From Sphingobacteriales bacterium (GTDB lineage Bacteria; Bacteroidota; Bacteroidia; Chitinophagales; UBA2359), in assembly GCA_016706405.1 (NCBI GenBank), contig JADJJT010000001.1, positions 1,553,501 to 1,617,500 of the forward strand: a DNA stretch of 64,000 nucleotides, in the 5' to 3' direction. Both the position numbers and the translations under genes were made by a program. Below are positions 26,451 through 36,200 of the stretch, one piece after another. The notes beneath the pieces are model-generated. The model made no database searches. It worked only from the letters and a program-made list of their open reading frames with translations, and was not told where the DNA came from. Every line of letters begins with the position of its first letter. The stretch's first letter is position 1.

Positions 26451-27497
26451 AACGTGAATTCGGAGCTAAGCTATAAAAAATAGGGGGATTAGTATAGTTG
26501 ATAGGAATAAAAACAGGAGCATAGTTATCTTTGTAGTGTCCAAAACTGCAAACAAATACTACCCCCTGTTTTTATGAAGTCCAAAGATACAAAATTTGAT
26601 GTGTCCATGTTATTTGAATTATTTTTTTGTAGATAATGCCTGTTTGCTGATGCAACAATGGGTTGCTCAGCATTGGCTTAGCGAAGGTAAAACAATGCCA
26701 CGCCTCGTAGTGTGCCCAAAATTTCGGAAAGTGAGATACTTACGATTCTGATTTTCTACCACTATTCGGGCTATAAATGTTTTGAATATTACTATAAAGC
26801 ATTGGTTTTGAATGACTTAAAGACCTATTTTCCTACTGCCCCATCCTACAACTATTTTATAGAGTTAATAGAACGGGTTGCTCTTCCTATGGCGATTTTA
26901 GCCAAATTAACCTGCCAGCAAGCAGAAAAAACAGGAATTTATTACATAGATGCCAAAGCGCTACCTGTTTGTGACATGCTGCGAGCCAAGCAACATAAAG
27001 TTTTTGCTCAAACCGCCTCGAAAGGAAAATCTTCTATGGGGTGGTTTTTCGGCTTTAAGCTCCACCTGATAGTCAATCACAAAGGACAAATCGTGGACTT
27101 TGCTTTGACTACAGGACAGGTGGCAGACAATAGTAAAGACCTCTTAAACAAGCTATTAGAGAAAATATCAGGCACATTGTTTGGCGATAAAGGCTATTTG
27201 ACTACCTTATGGAACAACTTTTTTGAAAAAGGACTAAAAATAATTACCAAGGTCAAAAAGAATATGAAAAACAGACTAATGTCTTTAGAAGAAAGGCTCT
27301 TATTGAAAAAAAGACCTATGATTGAAGCCATTAATGATATTTTGACCTCGGTTTTTGACTTAGAACATACCAGACACAGAAAACCACAGAATGCTTTTGT
27401 CCATATAGTCGCTAGCTTGGTAGCCTATCAGTTTTACCCCAATAAACCTCAAGTAGATCTTGCTAAAATTTACTAAGTAAATCTCCGAACTCACGTT
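26451..27497 (+). mobile_element. IS982-family insertion sequence with 6-bp target duplication
   Basis: The 1047-bp element is bounded by inverted ends AACGTGAATTCGGAG (left, 26451-26465) and its imperfect mirror CTCCGAACTCACGTT (right, 27483-27497), 14 of 15 matching. It is flanked by direct repeats GGTATT at 26445-26450 and 27498-27503. Length, ends and the single transposase match the IS982 family. It is inserted in the AAG-type glycosylase gene, in the same orientation. Confidence 0.92.
26574..27476 (+). pseudogene. IS982-family transposase, two frameshifts near the N terminus
   Basis: The main frame (from a GTG at 26712) shows the family's DDE core: GIYYIDAKALPVCD, KGKSSMGWFFGFKLHLIVNH, TLFGDKGYL and KRPMIEAINDILTSVF, ending IEHTRH-like FDLEHTRHRKPQNAF. 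The natural start is probably the ATG at 26574 (MKSKDTKFDVSMLFELFF). That frame stops at 26633 after a run of seven T. The middle segment VDNACLLMQQWVAQHWLSEG is encoded one frame over, and the reading then returns to the first frame before PKISESEILTIL. Two compensating single-base changes are the simplest explanation. Unless translation can start at 26712 and still give an active protein, this copy is inactive. Confidence 0.8.
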
Positions 27498-28157
27498 GGT
27501 ATTATTGTCGAAACAGAAGCCTACCGAGGGGCCGACGACAGGGCTTGCCATGCTTACCCCAACAAACTAACACCGCGCAATGCCATAATGTTTAACAATG
27601 GTGGCGTTGCCTACGTTTATTTATGTTATGGGGTTCATTTTTTGTTTAACGTAGTTACAGGGCCAATCAACCAACCCGATGCAGTACTTATCAGAGGCAT
27701 TAAACCTGTTGAAGGCTTGCCTGCTATGCTTCAGCGCCGGAAGCTAAGCCCATCGCTGCTTAATGGCGCGCCCCAAAAGAAAATAGCAAGCAAGCTGGCT
27801 TCGGGCCCCGGATCATTAGCACAAGCTTTGGGTATAAACATTAATTATAATGGCACTGATTTAACTGGCAATACTATATATATTGAAGATATTGGCTTGA
27901 ACCCTCAAAGCAACCAGCTAATTGAAGTAACAACACGTGTTGGGTTGTCGGCTCGGGCGGGCAGTTGCGCCTTGCGTCCTTGGCGTTTTTATTGGTGCGG
28001 TGAAAAATGAGTCTATCAAGTTGTTTTTTATAACTTTTGATAATTTTAATTACGGTGAAAACAAATTAATAAAGTGGAATGAGGCTTAATGGACATTTTT
28101 TAGGCTAAAAACCTTCGAAAGCATTACTATTGTTAGCTTTGAGGACAATCAAAGGTT

Positions 28158-29072
28158 ATGAATAAAAAAAATGCTTTTACTGTGGTAAAAGGTTTGTAAA
28201 GAAAAACGGACTTGTAAAAGGAGTTCAATTGTATAAGTGTGCTCATTGTGGGAAACAATTTTTAGGTGGGCAACGCATCAATAACGAGCAAATATGGGAA
28301 GAATACAAAAGTGGTAAACAGACCTATTTGCAGTTAGCTCACAAGTATAATTGTTCTGTTAAAACGATTCAAAGGCGGTTAGACAAGATTAAAATAGTGG
28401 CTACGGAAAAAACAGGTAGAGTAGTCGTTGTATTAATGGACACCACCTATTGGGAGCGGGGTTTTGGCGTAATGCTTTTTAAAGATGCCTACACCAAAGA
28501 AAACCTTTTGAAATATTATGTGAAGACAGAGACAAATGGGCTGTATATAGAAGGAATTAAGGAGTTAAAAAGGCGAGGTTTTACTATTTCGGCTATTGTT
28601 TGTGACGGAAGAAAAGGCTTAATTGCGTCGTTTAAGGGTATTCCTGTTCAAATGTGCCCAGTTTCATCAAGCAGCAATAATTCGAAGATATTTGACCCGT
28701 AAGCCAAAGCTAAAAGCTGCACAAGAGCTGATGGATGTTGTAGATTTGATGAAGCAAACAGACAAAGAAAGCTTTGTCGGAGCATTAGGGCTATGGCTTG
28801 AAAAATGGAAAGTGTTTCTAAACGAGAGAACTGTAAATCCGACTACAAACAAATCGTTTTATACGCATAAAAGGCTTAGAAGTGCTTATCGTAGTTTGAA
28901 GAATAATTTACCTTGTTTGTTTACTTGGCACGATAACAGGGAACTTCAAATACCTAACACAACCAATGCTATTGATGGACATTTCGCAGATTTAAAAAAC
29001 AAATTAAGAAACCATAATGGCCTATCAATGAAACGGAAAATGAAATTTATAGATGGGTTTTTAAAGGTATAA
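28158..29072 (+). pseudogene. IS256/IS1249-like transposase with zinc ribbon, frameshifted
   Basis: A zinc-ribbon N terminus (CFYCGKRFVKKNGLVKG, then YKCAHCGKQF) and a helix-turn-helix (QLAHKYNCSVKTIQRRL) precede the DDE domain. That domain shows VVLMDTTYWERGFGV, TISAIVCDGRKGL, CQFHQAAIIRRYLTRKPKL, and NTTNAIDGHFADLKNKLRN. The frame breaks twice. First, a run of eight A at 28164-28171 separates the ATG at 28158 from the zinc-ribbon frame; nine A would join them. Second, at about 28657 the sequence TGCCCAG has one C more than needed to read MCQFHQ. The protein can be recovered only by correcting both, so this copy is probably dead. Confidence 0.8.
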
Positions 29073-29088
29073 GGGCTTTCTGAAAATA

Positions 29089-29120
29089 TCAAAGGCTTAC
29101 AATATACAGTAAGCCTTTGA
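29089..29120 (+). terminator. Hairpin after the IS256-like transposase
   Basis: A perfect 12-bp inverted repeat TCAAAGGCTTAC (29089-29100) / GTAAGCCTTTGA (29109-29120) with an 8-nt loop lies 16 bp after the transposase stop, inside the element. The trailing T run is weak. Confidence 0.6.
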
Positions 29121-29345
29121 TAAGACATTTTCGTCAAGCATCTGTTTTATCCCTGACAAGTTGCTCCCCAGCAGAGCTTGTTTCCGTTTTTACAGACATG
29201 CAAAGAAATAAAATATTCAAGAATAATGTAAAAAAGTGAATAAAAAAACAGCATTAAAAATGTCCACTTGAACCAAGCGTCTAAAAAATAGCATTAAAAA
29301 TGTCCATTACTCCTGGAATGAAGTAAACCCAAATAGCACAACATT

Positions 29346-29396
29346 AAAAAACTTCCGGATAAATATCAACTACCAATTCATTTATTTATCCGGAAG
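29346..29396 (-). terminator. Rho-independent terminator after the M36 protease gene
   Basis: A perfect 13-bp stem CTTCCGGATAAAT (29352-29364) / ATTTATCCGGAAG (29384-29396) is followed on the minus strand by six T. Both arms contain TCCGGA. Confidence 0.88.
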
Positions 29397-29423
29397 CTAA
29401 TTTATTTTCGCTTACTTGTTCTT

Positions 29424-32400
29424 TTAACGGTTTATCGCAAAGTTCTGCATCCAAACATATTGGTTATTAGTTAGGCGCAAAGTATAATATCCGGTGGGCA
29501 GTTGGTCAATTTTTATTTCAAACGAGTTGTCCAACGGCATCAAGTTTTTATCCATTACCACTTGTCCGGCAATATTTGCAATAGTTAATTGGGCTTGTTG
29601 CTGGCCAAAGCCTTGTGCAAAAAACACATTTAAATTACTATTAGCAGGATTGGGGTATAACTGCAAGGGCAAAACAGGTAAAGCCACGTTATTGGCTCCG
29701 GTTGCAGGTGCCTGTGTTAAAGTGCTAACTTCGCTACAAGCTTTTAAGCCATTGGCTTCAACGCAGGCACGATTAAAATAGCTATGCGCATCGGCCAAAA
29801 CAATGTCATCAACCCACCAGCCAACCGCACCTTCAAAGGCATCGTTAGCCATTCGAAAACGCAGTTTTATGGCACTGCCAACAAAACTCGATAAGTCGGC
29901 AATAGTTAAAACAAATTTACCGCTGTTGCCAGTAAAGGCAGGGCGTTCGCTGATGGCGCTTGCCGGATTTTCGCTTATAACGCCGTTATAACCATTTTGT
30001 GTCATTTTATCACCTAAATCTTGCCAGTTGCCATTATTTACCTGTATTTCTACTACGCCGCCATCCCATGCATTTTCGGTATTATACCAGTGCCAAAATT
30101 GCAACTGGGGTTTAGTACCGCTAATGGTTACAGCGTCTTTCAAAATTAAGTAGGTGTCACTTTCTGAGGCATTTTGGCCAGCAGGGTTAGCGGCAAAAAA
30201 GGCATTTTTGCCCGATGTTTGTTTATCGCTTACTACTTCCCATGGTGTGTTTCCGGTAGGGGTTTCTATGGTCCATTTATCGCTACCTAATTCAACATCG
30301 TCTGCAAAAAATGCTTTACTAAATTTGGTGGGGTCGGTACTTACTTTTATTTTACATGTTATACTTTGTTTGGCTTCTAAATCAAAACTAGGAAGCACAA
30401 CTACATTTCCAATGGTAGCGGCGGTTCCGCAGGTACACGAGCCTGGCACGTAGGTTAATCCGGATGCTAAGGTGTCTGTTACAGTAACAAAACTAAGTTT
30501 ATTTTCGGTATCGTTGCGCACCTCAAAAGTATATTCAATTTCTTGCCCTGCGTTTACCGTAGCGGGTGCAGTTTTAGTAATTTTAAGGGTGGGTAAGCAG
30601 GTGGGGGGTGCATCGAATGCCTCGGCCCCATCGTTAGTGCTGTCTGAGCCCCCTTGGGTAGCACTATAGCCCAAGCCCCGGCGGGCAAACACGTCCCAAA
30701 TAAGGCATTGGTGTAAGCCCGAATAATTGGCTTTGTCAGCGGCTAAAATAGCATCGCGGCCATCTACAAATCCGGGACTACAGGGTTGTAGTTTCATGCC
30801 ATCCATTACTAATTGCATGGCAATGCCGTTACCGCTTGTAGGGTCAAATATGTCGGCGCTAAATCCATACTTATCAACAAAAGCCCAGTACAAGTCCCAA
30901 AGCATGGCGCACCAAACTTCGCCTACAAAATGCACTTCGCTGCTTTCTTTTAGGCTGTTGTAAGTGTGCGGGTTAATGCCCATATCTGTACTATATGGGT
31001 AGTTGCGAATGCCCGAGCCGTTGGGCAATTGGCCAAGCACATAGGTGCCTATACCGCGTGCATCGGTGCTTTTGTGTTTACTGGTAGTTGTTAGTGCTAA
31101 GCCAAAAAAGTCGCTCCAGCCTTCACCCATTTGTTCGCCATTGTTCAAACATCCGGCATTATCGGGGCCGCCCGTTAAACGGTTCGATACGCCATGGCCG
31201 TATTCATGGCAAATAACGCCATTATCAAAATCGCCGTCAATTTCATTGCTTCCGGTAGCTGATAAATCAACAAAAACCTCCGAGCCTGTGGTTAGTTGAG
31301 CTTTAATAATTTCACAGTCGGCTTTGCTAATCATCACCGAAGGTATATTAATAGCCGGGTCAGAGCCACCCATTGCAAAGGGTCCCAAATCATCGTTTTG
31401 GCAAACAATTACGGCAATGGCTCCGGCATCTTGGGCATTCATTACTTTTACGGTAAAATTGCAGGTACCTCGGTCAATTAGGGCAATATTGTCTTTTACT
31501 TGGTTGGCATTAACAAACGGAGCTTCGCATCCTAAGGTTGGGTTTGCCGAGTCGTCGTCAACTAATATAAGTTCTCCTGTTAATTTATCGGGCGCAAATG
31601 GTAAAGATGGGCCAAACGAAGCCAAAACACAAGTATAATCGTTTGCTATGGGTTGGGGCTCGGTAATTTTCATAACTGCTCCACCGCCGGCACCCCATAA
31701 AAACATTTGCATCCGGGGGTTTTCGCCATCGGGTCCCGTTGCGAAATTAGCATTATTTGTACCACTTCCGTCAAGGCCGTCAGCGTTTACGTAGTCGCTT
31801 CCGATGCCGCCTTTTCCGTAGTTATTCTCTTGAAAATTACCACTTACTTCGTCAAAACCAAATAGGTAGCAAAAATCGTGCATAGTATTATTCCAATAAA
31901 AAAGATTAGTAAGCGCCGGATCCATATTGTCTTTGGGGGCTTTGCTAAAATCAACCGGATAATTGAAATCAAGGGTAGTATCTCCAGGTGAATAGCCGCC
32001 TTGGTCATCGCCGTTTTGGTCATCGCGGGCGCGTACATTATTGCCGCGTGTAATGTAATAATCGGGGTCAATATCGCCGTCTGTATCGTGCCAGCCAAAT
32101 GGCGAGGCATTAGGTGCTAACAACCACGGGCTATTGACTACTTGTCGGTCGCCGTGTGTTGGGCTTTCGACCGGCACGGCATAAACGTTATAATCATATT
32201 CGCCCATTTGTTTAAAAGTTTCCGATGATGTTGTTATCTCGTCCGTTTCAGTATGGCCGTGTTCACAATTTTCATGGGTTTGGGTACTGCAAGTGTTATC
32301 CATGGGAGGGCAAGCAGTTTCATTGGCTTCGCAGTGTTGCCAATTACAGCGCACTACCCAGTCTATTTTATGTACAATTTGGCCATTTTCAGCATCAATA

Positions 32401-33044
32401 CGCACGCTCCACCAATGCTGGCCATCGGGTTGATACATGGCTAAATCCCATGTCAATCTTATTTCGCTCTTACTTTGGTCAGCTGCTGTTATTGGGGTAA
32501 ACATTAGCTTACATGGAATAGGCAACTGGTTGGGGTATTTTGGAAACACAAACTCGTAGTTGTTTTTATCCGGATTAAACCGCCATCCAATAGTTAACTT
32601 ATCCGGAAGCGGGAATTTAAGCTGTGAAATAGCTGCGTTTAAGGCATCTATTTCCGACAAAACCGGTTTAACGGTATTTATACGCTGGGCAATATTGGCT
32701 TGTAACCGGTTACCTACCGATAATATTTCATTATTGGCGGTAATATTTACATTTGCAACACCATTATAAATTGGTATTCCTTTAACCACTTGCTGCATGT
32801 ATATATGACTAACTCCGTTATGTTTTGTAGTGTAGGCATCGGTAATAATCAAATCTGCTACATCGGCGGGAGTTACGCCAAATTTGGCATAGTTTTTTTG
32901 TATATGTATAAGTGCTTTTTCAATGGTTTGCTGCGGGGGCAAACCGTTAAACTGCGTTTGGGCTTGTACTAAACCCGAGTATTGCAAGCTACTGCTACAA
33001 AGAGCAAGCAACAACAGTAAGAAGGTAGGTAATGACTTAGGCAT
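29424..33044 (-). CDS. Secreted M36 (fungalysin) metalloprotease with PA, DUF11 and T9SS domains
   Basis: This 1206-residue extracellular zinc protease has a signal peptide ending near SSLQYSGLVQAQ and an FTP-type propeptide (VTPADVADLIITDAYTTKHN). The M36 catalytic domain has HEYGH in GVICHEYGHGVSNRLTGG (near 611-615) and the downstream Glu in GEGWSDFFGLAL. A PA domain is inserted within the catalytic region (NIALIDRGTCNFTVKVMNA). A DUF11-type beta domain (VNAGQEIEYTFEVRND), a MAM/lectin-like region (QLQFWHWYNTENAWDGGVVE) and a T9SS type A sorting domain (LYPNPANSNLNVFF) follow. It should degrade external protein for nutrition. Terminators lie on both sides. Confidence 0.93.
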   Translation of the reverse strand: MPKSLPTFLLLLLALCSSSLQYSGLVQAQTQFNGLPPQQTIEKALIHIQKNYAKFGVTPADVADLIITDAYTTKHNGVSHIYMQQVVKGIPIYNGVANVNITANNEILSVGNRLQANIAQRINTVKPVLSEIDALNAAISQLKFPLPDKLTIGWRFNPDKNNYEFVFPKYPNQLPIPCKLMFTPITAADQSKSEIRLTWDLAMYQPDGQHWWSVRIDAENGQIVHKIDWVVRCNWQHCEANETACPPMDNTCSTQTHENCEHGHTETDEITTSSETFKQMGEYDYNVYAVPVESPTHGDRQVVNSPWLLAPNASPFGWHDTDGDIDPDYYITRGNNVRARDDQNGDDQGGYSPGDTTLDFNYPVDFSKAPKDNMDPALTNLFYWNNTMHDFCYLFGFDEVSGNFQENNYGKGGIGSDYVNADGLDGSGTNNANFATGPDGENPRMQMFLWGAGGGAVMKITEPQPIANDYTCVLASFGPSLPFAPDKLTGELILVDDDSANPTLGCEAPFVNANQVKDNIALIDRGTCNFTVKVMNAQDAGAIAVIVCQNDDLGPFAMGGSDPAINIPSVMISKADCEIIKAQLTTGSEVFVDLSATGSNEIDGDFDNGVICHEYGHGVSNRLTGGPDNAGCLNNGEQMGEGWSDFFGLALTTTSKHKSTDARGIGTYVLGQLPNGSGIRNYPYSTDMGINPHTYNSLKESSEVHFVGEVWCAMLWDLYWAFVDKYGFSADIFDPTSGNGIAMQLVMDGMKLQPCSPGFVDGRDAILAADKANYSGLHQCLIWDVFARRGLGYSATQGGSDSTNDGAEAFDAPPTCLPTLKITKTAPATVNAGQEIEYTFEVRNDTENKLSFVTVTDTLASGLTYVPGSCTCGTAATIGNVVVLPSFDLEAKQSITCKIKVSTDPTKFSKAFFADDVELGSDKWTIETPTGNTPWEVVSDKQTSGKNAFFAANPAGQNASESDTYLILKDAVTISGTKPQLQFWHWYNTENAWDGGVVEIQVNNGNWQDLGDKMTQNGYNGVISENPASAISERPAFTGNSGKFVLTIADLSSFVGSAIKLRFRMANDAFEGAVGWWVDDIVLADAHSYFNRACVEANGLKACSEVSTLTQAPATGANNVALPVLPLQLYPNPANSNLNVFFAQGFGQQQAQLTIANIAGQVVMDKNLMPLDNSFEIKIDQLPTGYYTLRLTNNQYVWMQNFAINR

Positions 33045-33092
33045 AAATAATAATAAATAAGTGTTGGAAATAGAAAAGCTTATAGGATGATA

Positions 33093-33140
33093 TTAACAAA
33101 AATTACGGCAAAACTTATTTAATAAAGCCTTGCCGTAATT
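33093..33140 (-). terminator. Rho-independent terminator between the giant adhesin and the M36 gene
   Basis: Perfect 11-bp stem AATTACGGCAA (33101-33111) / TTGCCGTAATT (33130-33140), followed on the minus strand by a T run. It lies about 100 bp after the adhesin stop and 50 bp before the protease start. Confidence 0.75.
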
Positions 33141-33198
33141 CGGTAATCTAATTCTCAGAGCGCAAATAATTTTGCATTTGTATTCAATAAAATATAGG

Positions 33199-33206
33199 CA
33201 AAGGTA
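33199..33206 (-). promoter_or_regulatory. Possible -7 box (TACCTTTG), upstream of a terminator-like hairpin
   Basis: Minus-strand TACCTTTG fits TAnnTTTG. If used for the M36 gene, the leader RNA would contain the 33093-33140 hairpin, which raises the possibility of attenuation. No -33 box is evident. Confidence 0.3.
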
Positions 33207-33243
33207 ACAAAAGCACAGTCAAGTTGTTCAATAAATACTTTTT

Positions 33244-36200
33244 TTAACGCAGCAATGTAAGATTGCCGCTAATATTGCCCGTTGTACCGTCAAAATAGTA
33301 CACCTTGGCATTAAAAACATAGACGCCAACGGCAGCGGGTTGGTTTTTATGGTTGCCATCCCAGCCCTGTAAATAAGGCATTTTCATACCTTCAAACACT
33401 TGGTTGCCCCAACGGTCAAATACTATTAAATCAACGCTTTCAATATTTGCGCCGTTCACATTAAAAATATCGTTTAGGCCATCATTATTAGGTGAAAAAG
33501 CATTGGGAGCTAAAACAGCGTTTTTTAGCAAAACCGTTATTTTAACGGTATCCATTGCCTTGCATCCATATTCATCCACAACTTCAACCAGATAAAATCC
33601 GGTGGCCGAGGGCTTAATCTCTGGGCTTTGCGCTGTACTGCCCGAAATATCTACGTTGATGGGCAACAATGGGTTTTGTAGTGGCTCATAAGTGGCATTC
33701 CATAAAAACTCAAGGCTACCATTAAGCATCGAGTTGGCGTCAGTGGTTAACGTTAAACTTTCTCCATAAAAAATACTCGTGTCATCAAGCGTAGAAACGG
33801 TAACTGCCGATACGCCAATTTCACTTTCAACTGTATTAGTACAACCATGTACATCAACAGTTAATACGACTGGCACCATGCCTGATTGGGGCAATATTAC
33901 CTCGTGAGGACCTATGCCTGTATATTCAATTCCGGATATAGACCAATTAAACGTGGCATCAGCGGCAGCACTACCCGTAAAGGTAAAGGTAGCGGCATCG
34001 CCCAAACAAATTATATCCGGATGCGTAAACGCGGCAACAGGCTGTTCGTAAACTGTAATTTCGATAGTTGTACTGTAAGGACAATTTATAGCACTTGTGT
34101 AATTATACGTTATTGTATGAACGCCCGCCCCGGCTTGTGCAGGGTCAAACCATCCGGATGCGTTTACGCCCGCACCAGTAAATATACCTCCGTTTGGTGT
34201 AGGTATTAGCTGCACACCTGCCTCTGCCGAGCAATATTCGGGCTTCCATCCTTCAACAGTCAAGTCTAAAGGAGGGCAGTCAAGGGTAGTACAAGTTACT
34301 GTTTGCGTAATACCTGCCTCGCATGTGGCTGGCATTATGGGTAAAACGGTGCAAACAACACTCGTTTGTGTAGCCAAGCCCGTTACCAAATATGATAACG
34401 TAGCTGCCGAAACTTTAAATGGGGCGCCGCCATCAATGGTTATTTCGTACTCTAACGCCCCCGATACAGCCGTCCAAACAAACTCAACAGTAGTTTCGGT
34501 AATATTGCCACAACTTAAAACGGTTTCAGGACTTAGGCCATCAACCACCACGTTAGCTATAACGGTACAGCCATTGGCATCGGTAACAGTAACGCTATAA
34601 TTGCCGGGCAGCAAGTTGGTAGCTGTTGCTGTTGTTTGCGGTGGCGCAGTGTTCCATAAATAACTCATTGGGTTGGTACCGTCAATAATGGTAACAGTTG
34701 CTGCACCTTCGGTAGTGCCGCAGGTGGCCGGGGTAGCCGTTATGGTATTAAGTTTAGGGCCGTTTAAATTAGGCACATCTACTGTTAGGGTAACCGTGCA
34801 GCCTTTTGAGTCGGTAACGGTAACGGTATAACTTCCTTCAGCAAGGTCAGTAGCACTTGGACTGTTTAAGCTGTTATTCTGGCTCCAAGCATAAGTATAA
34901 CTTCCAGTGCCGCCCGTAGCAATAACAGAAGCCATGCCATCGGCCTGATTGCAGTTAGCCGGCGTAATATTGTCAATAGAAAGTGCGGGGCCATCAATAT
35001 TAGCCAATAATTGGGTAGCAGTTGCCGTACAATTATTGGCATCGGTTACTGATACCGTGTAATTTCCGGCCAAAAGATTAGCAGCATTGGCATTATTAAG
35101 GGTGGCATCCTGGCTCCAAGCATAGGTATAGCCGCCAGTTCCGCCAGTCGCTAAGGTATTTATAGTGCCTATGCCTTGTACACAATAATCGTCGGTAAAG
35201 GTATTAATAAGAATATTTGGGCCATCAACAAATAAAACATCTGTAGCAATCACATCTTTACAGCCGTTTCCATCGGTTACGGTAACACTATAATTACCTG
35301 TTGTTAGCCCTGTTGCTGTTGCACTATTAAGGCTTGCATCATGACTCCAAGTAAAAGTATAATTGCCATCGCCACCAATAGCATTAACGGTAATATCGCC
35401 ATTAGCTTTGTTGCAAATTTCGGGATTAGTGCTGGTTATGCTAAGTTCGGGGGCATTATCATCTTTTACGGTTATTTGAATAGTAGCTTCACAGCCAGCC
35501 TGGTCGGTTACCGTTAAATTGTATAAACCCGATGCTAAATTATTGGCAATGGCGGTATTGCTTACATTTGGAGACCAAGTGTAAATAAGTGCACCTGTTC
35601 CTCCGGATGCTGTTACCGAAGCCGAGCCATCACTTTGGCCACAACTTGAGTTAGTTACGGTATTTAATACCACACTTGGGCCCGGAATATCAGCTACCGG
35701 AATATTGAGTATAAATTCACAGGCATTTTGGTCAGAGATGGTAACGGTATAATTTCCGGATTTTATACCCGTTGGGTTATTTCCGGATAAAGCAGCATCT
35801 GACCAAGTGTAAACAATGGGGTTGGTCCCTCCATTTGTAACAATATTAATACTTCCGTCGGTTTTACCACAATGTGCGTCAATAACTGTAAATGTAGCAG
35901 TTGGGCCCGGTTGGTCGGTTAGGGTAACATTTATTGTAGCGGTACAATTATTTTCGTCGGTGGCGGTAATTGTGTAGTTGCCCGGTGCTAAATTAGTTGC
36001 CACGCTATTACTGCTTACGTTGGGCAACCAAGATAAACTAACTGTTCCAGTACCGCCGCTAACCGCTACTTCAATAGCGCCGTTATTAGTTGTACAGGTT
36101 GGGTCGGTTTTGGTTACCAAGCTTAAAACGGGGCTTGGCTGTTGCATTATATCAAACGACTGTGAAACCGTGCAGTTTTTGCTATCGGTAATAGTTACGC

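Larger units (their letters stand above)
26337..28010 (+). pseudogene. 3-methyladenine DNA glycosylase (AAG/MPG family), interrupted by an IS982 element
   Basis: The 5' part (26337-26450) encodes MFKLTTEFYQNPNVVAVAQQ and LIGKLLVTNVNNQLTSGI. The 3' part (27498-28010) encodes GIIVETEAYRGADDRACHAY, RNAIMFNNGGVAYVYLCYG and a C-terminal VGLSARAGSCALRPWRFYW. These are hallmarks of the AAG family, which removes alkylated purines in base excision repair. Deleting the insertion and one copy of its 6-bp duplication rejoins the halves in frame as TSGIIVETEAYRG, giving 206 residues, normal for the family. The interrupted 5' reading frame runs into the element and stops after about 10 more codons. The 3' ORF from 27588 is a remnant lacking the N-terminal third, so activity is most likely lost. 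Confidence 0.93.
28083..29313 (+). mobile_element. IS256/IS1249-like insertion sequence with 8-bp target duplication
   Basis: The 1231-bp element is bounded by related inverted ends. The left end reads GGCTTAATGGACATTTTTT from 28083. The right end, read inward on the other strand from 29313, is GGAGTAATGGACATTTTTA. Direct repeats TGGAATGA flank it at 28075-28082 and 29314-29321; eight bp is the size expected for the IS256 family. A further partial copy of the right-end motif (GCATTAAAAATGTCCA) sits about 40 bp inside the right end at 29251-29266. The insertion lies 72 bp after the end of the disrupted glycosylase gene. Confidence 0.88.

Noticed and set aside
26574..26720. Programmed frameshifting as the cause of the IS982 transposase breaks
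   Set aside because: IS982 transposases are normally one frame, and two opposite shifts without a classic slippery site and stem argue for decay, though it is not excluded.
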